The position numbers and the translations under genes are program-made. The notes below the pieces were generated by a model. It ran no database searches, was not told the DNA's origin, and saw nothing but the letters and a program-made list of their open reading frames with translations. Positions 5,885-7,581 of a DNA stretch of 7,581 nt are shown here, piece after piece. Source of the DNA: Erysipelotrichaceae bacterium (GTDB lineage: Bacteria; Bacillota_I; Bacilli_A; Erysipelotrichales; Erysipelotrichaceae); assembly GCA_017561615.1 (NCBI GenBank), contig JAFZBT010000035.1, positions 1-7,581 on the forward strand. Direction: 5' to 3'. The stretch's first letter is position 1. The number at the start of each line of letters is the position of its first letter.

Positions 5885-7048
5885 TTACCCCCGGAAGAGC
5901 TCTTCCAGAGCTTCAAAGTTCATTTCCGAACCGATGACGCAGAAGCGGCCGCGGCTGATGGCGTTGCCGGTGCGCACGCTGATCTCTTCGGGAACGTAGT
6001 CAAAGTGGATCCAGCTGCCGTCCTTGCCGGCCACGATGCCCTTGGCTCTTAGGATGAAGCCGTAGCGGTCATGGTCATCCAGCTGCTTCAGGATGTCTTC
6101 GATCTCCTGACGGTCAAAGCGGCGGCTGGTCTCATAGCCGAAGCTGTCAAAGATCTCGTCGGCGTCATGGTCATCGTCCTCATCGCCGTGATGATGGTGG
6201 TGATGGTGGTGCTCATGCTCATGTTCTTCTTCATCATGTTCATGATGGTGATGATGGTGTCCGTGTTCCTCTTCCTCTTCGTCCTCATCATGGTGATGAT
6301 GCTCATGTTCATCATCTTCGTCTTCCTCTTCATCATGATGACGGTGATGATGTTCATGTTCCTCTTGATCTTCATCGTGGTGATGATGGTGATGATGGTG
6401 ATGTTCTTCTTCCGTGGTCTTTTGAGCCAGCTTCTGCAGCTCGGCCTCCAGGGTGTTGCGGTGCTCCAGGGTGTCGAGGATGTCCTGTCCGGTCAGCTGA
6501 TCCCAGGGGGTGGTGACGATGGTGGCCTTGGGGTTGGCTGCCCTGAGCAGTTCAACGACTTCCTCGGTCTTCTTCTCGTCGGTATTCTGCGTGCGGCTGA
6601 GAATGATGGAGTTGGCATGCTGGATCTGGTCGTTGAAGAACTCGCCGAAGTTGTTCATGTACATCCGGCACTTGTTGACGTCAACGACGGTGGTGAAGCT
6701 GTTGAGCTGCAGCTCATCGCTGCCGACCTTCTGGACGGCGCGGATGACGTCGGACAGCTTGCCGACGCCGGAAGGCTCGATGATGATCCTTTCCGGGTGC
6801 ATTTCCGCCAGCACCTTGCCTAGGGCTTCCCGGAAGTCGCCGACCAGCGAGCAGCAGATGCATCCCTGGCTCATCTCCCTGATCTCAATGCCGGCGTCCT
6901 GCAGAAAGCCGCCGTCAATGGCGATCTCGCCGAACTCGTTTTCAATCAGCACGATCTTCTCCCCGGCGTAGCTTTCCGCAATCAGCTTTCTGATCAGCGT
7001 GGTCTTGCCGGCGCCCAAAAATCCTGAAAAGATGTCTACCTTTGTCAT
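5885..7048 (-). CDS. COG0523 CobW-family GTPase with large His-rich insertion
   Basis: This is a metallochaperone-type G3E GTPase, thought to deliver a transition metal (often zinc) to client proteins using GTP. Walker A GFLGAGKTT is at 9-17, the metal-binding GCICC with Cys63, Cys65 and Cys66 is at 62-66, and IIIEPSG (88-94) is the Walker B region. The NKxD position reads SRTQ (151-154), a departure from consensus. Residues 216-294 are an extraordinary acidic and histidine stretch with about 39 His, nearly all others Asp or Glu, inserted before a CobW C-terminal domain (about 297-386, ending FEALEELFRG). Such His tracts bind or store Zn, Ni or Co in this family. The start ATG follows an extended -10 promoter; the ribosome site is weak (AGGAAAG, 13 bases away). 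It is the first gene of a two-gene operon with the second GTPase. At 387 residues, the insertion accounts for most of the excess over family members. Confidence 0.93.
   Translation of the reverse strand: MTKVDIFSGFLGAGKTTLIRKLIAESYAGEKIVLIENEFGEIAIDGGFLQDAGIEIREMSQGCICCSLVGDFREALGKVLAEMHPERIIIEPSGVGKLSDVIRAVQKVGSDELQLNSFTTVVDVNKCRMYMNNFGEFFNDQIQHANSIILSRTQNTDEKKTEEVVELLRAANPKATIVTTPWDQLTGQDILDTLEHRNTLEAELQKLAQKTTEEEHHHHHHHHHDEDQEEHEHHHRHHDEEEDEDDEHEHHHHDEDEEEEEHGHHHHHHEHDEEEHEHEHHHHHHHHGDEDDDHDADEIFDSFGYETSRRFDRQEIEDILKQLDDHDRYGFILRAKGIVAGKDGSWIHFDYVPEEISVRTGNAISRGRFCVIGSEMNFEALEELFRG
6167..6412 (-). repeat. Low-complexity CAT/CAC-GAA/GAC codon tract (His-rich insertion)
   Basis: This stretch of the GTPase gene is built from His, Glu and Asp codons and appears on the plus strand as runs of ATGGTG/GATGATG triplets. 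It codes residues about 213-294. The mix of CAT and CAC codons and of block lengths suggests growth by slippage and duplication followed by drift. It is not a CRISPR array, since it has no regular spacer pattern, and the frame stays open throughout. Confidence 0.9.
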
Positions 7049-7084
7049 GTTTCTCAGCTCACTTTCCTGTTTTTCTACCCTGTT

Positions 7085-7093
7085 ATTATAGCA
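7085..7093 (-). promoter_or_regulatory. Extended -10 promoter of the GTPase operon
   Basis: On the minus strand TGC-TATAAT runs from 7093 to 7085. A -35 at the normal distance is not recognisable. The transcript would start near 7078, leaving a leader of about 30 nt before the ATG at 7048. No clear Zur-type operator was recognised around it. Confidence 0.65.
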
Positions 7094-7096
7094 CCG

Positions 7097-7143
7097 TTTT
7101 CCCGGTTGCGTCTGCCTGGCGCCCCGGTAGGGGACCGGGAAAA
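7097..7143. repeat. 10-bp perfect inverted repeat with internal hairpin
   Basis: TTTTCCCGGT (7097-7106) and ACCGGGAAAA (7134-7143) are perfectly complementary, 27 nt apart. The interior contains a smaller hairpin, CCCC-GGTA-GGGG (7122-7133). The repeat lies directly upstream of the GTPase operon -10 box. On the minus strand its first arm overlaps the T-run of the hairpin at 7149-7182, so the two RNA structures would compete if a transcript crossed both. It may alternatively be a protein operator. Confidence 0.6.
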
Positions 7144-7182
7144 AAGGAACCTTGTGAAGCGGATGGATTCCCTTAACAAGGT
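7140..7182 (-). terminator. Terminator-like hairpin pointing toward the GTPase operon
   Basis: ACCTTGT-G-AAG (7149-7159) pairs with CTT-A-ACAAGGT (7172-7182), ten pairs around one mismatch with a 12-nt loop. On the minus strand it is followed after four bases by six T (7145-7140). No minus-strand gene lies to its right in this window, so it either ends a short leader or regulatory RNA or works as an attenuator. An operator role for the plus-strand gene is also possible. Confidence 0.5.
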
Positions 7183-7216
7183 GGCTTTCGCTATTTAATT
7201 CGGAAGGGAAAGATAC

Positions 7217-7222
7217 TATAAT
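7217..7222 (+). promoter_or_regulatory. -10 box of the sugar-type binding-protein gene
   Basis: TATAAT occupies 7217-7222. The nearest -35 candidates are weak (TTTAAT 7194-7199 with 17 bp, or TTAATT 7195-7200 with 16 bp), so activation by a regulator is plausible. The transcript would start near 7229, with a leader of about 25 nt that includes AGGAGG. Confidence 0.65.
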
Positions 7223-7253
7223 AAAAACGACAAGTAATTAAGAGGAGGAAATT

Positions 7254-7581
7254 ATGAAGAAAATCTTAAGCGCATTACTTGCTGTACTGTTACTCTTCTC
7301 CTTCGCCGGCTGCTCCGGTGAAAAGAAGCCGACAGAAAAGGTCAAGGTTACTTTCTGGCACACTCTGACCGACCATGACGAAGAAATGGTTCAGGAGATC
7401 GTCGAGGCCTTCAACGCTTCTCAGGACAAGTGGGAAGTCGTTCAGCAGACTCAGACTCTTGAAGGTTTCGAAGCCAAGGTCTACTCATCAGTTACCGAAG
7501 GAACCGGCCCGAGCCTTGTCTGGTTATATCCGAACACTGCTCAGGACTATGTAAATGCCGGTCTGGCTCTGGACTTCGGCA
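7254..7581 (+). CDS. Family 1 (sugar-type) ABC transporter substrate-binding lipoprotein, 5' part only
   Basis: The open frame begins at ATG 7254, five bases after a perfect AGGAGG (7243-7248), and continues past the window end, so only 109 codons are seen. The N-terminus is a lipoprotein signal: MKKI, a hydrophobic run and FAGC with Cys20 as the lipid anchor. A short polar linker (SGEKKPTEK) follows, then VKVTFWHTLTDHDEEMVQEI (30-49) and VEAFNASQDKWEV, the start of a family 1 solute-binding protein (MalE/UgpB type). The GPSLVWLYPNTAQDYVNAG stretch fits the same fold, where the family has P-D-V/I. It would bind a carbohydrate or glycerol-3-phosphate-like solute outside the membrane; permease and ATPase genes would be expected downstream. 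Cargo cannot be assigned from this fragment. Confidence 0.9.
   Translation, partial: MKKILSALLAVLLLFSFAGCSGEKKPTEKVKVTFWHTLTDHDEEMVQEIVEAFNASQDKWEVVQQTQTLEGFEAKVYSSVTEGTGPSLVWLYPNTAQDYVNAGLALDFG

Noticed and set aside
5057..6052. Long plus-strand open frame opposite the two GTPase genes
   Set aside because: It is antisense to two genes with clear P-loop motifs, has no ribosome site or recognisable domain, and its openness reflects the codon bias of the real genes.
6167..6412. Possible CRISPR-like or tandem regulatory array
   Set aside because: The periodicity is triplet codon repetition without constant repeats or spacers, inside an intact coding frame.
6071..6823. Plus-strand open frame that looks like a multi-pass membrane protein
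   Set aside because: The runs of Val, Met, Phe and Ile are the complement of the His/Asp/Glu codon tract. The minus-strand frame holds the CobW-family motifs.

Overview
This window looks like chromosomal DNA from a low-GC-lineage Gram-positive bacterium (Bacillota). A gut Erysipelotrichia-type organism is possible, but that is only an impression. The grounds are strong AGGAGG ribosome-binding sites, sigma-A-type promoters (several with an extended TGn -10), lipoprotein-type solute-binding proteins, a lysine riboswitch with an intrinsic terminator, and a Bacillota-style 5S rRNA. Base composition of the genes is moderately GC-rich, except for the more AT-rich toxin-antitoxin segment near the left end.

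Left part (1-2180). The window opens on a 5S rRNA gene, presumably the end of an rRNA operon. A two-gene type II toxin-antitoxin module follows (RelE/HigB-like toxin, then XRE-family antitoxin) with a 20-bp perfect palindrome embedded in its promoter. Convergent to it, on the minus strand, are gpmA (2,3-bisphosphoglycerate-dependent phosphoglycerate mutase, glycolysis) and a small PPC/DUF296-domain protein. Each of these two has its own extended -10 promoter.

Middle (2180-4910). A divergent promoter drives a leader with the conserved elements of a lysine riboswitch (L box) and a downstream intrinsic terminator. Behind it lies a polar amino-acid ABC importer: a lipoprotein binding protein, a HisM/GlnP-type permease starting at TTG, and an ATPase overlapping the permease. 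The riboswitch makes lysine the likely cargo. As written, the ATPase gene is broken by a one-base frameshift between Walker A and the Q-loop.

Right part (4920-7048). A minus-strand pair of G3E/CobW-family P-loop GTPases converges on the importer operon. The upstream gene is a classic COG0523 metallochaperone-type protein with CxCC and a very large His/Asp/Glu-rich insertion. The downstream gene keeps the P-loop but lacks CxCC and the usual CobW C-terminal domain; it ends instead in a module resembling the C-terminal domain of YcgQ (DUF1980/TIGR03943). Together they suggest a transition-metal (probably zinc) handling operon.

Right end (7049-7581). The intergenic region holds two sizeable inverted repeats. 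One, with a T-run, looks like a terminator or attenuator pointing toward the GTPase operon. It is followed by the start of a second lipoprotein, an extracellular sugar-type ABC binding protein that runs off the window.

The least ordinary items are the GTPase-DUF1980-like fusion paired with the His-rich GTPase, the overlapping RNA structures ahead of that operon, the toxin promoter geometry that would yield an mRNA lacking its own Shine-Dalgarno, and the frameshift in the riboswitch-controlled ATPase.
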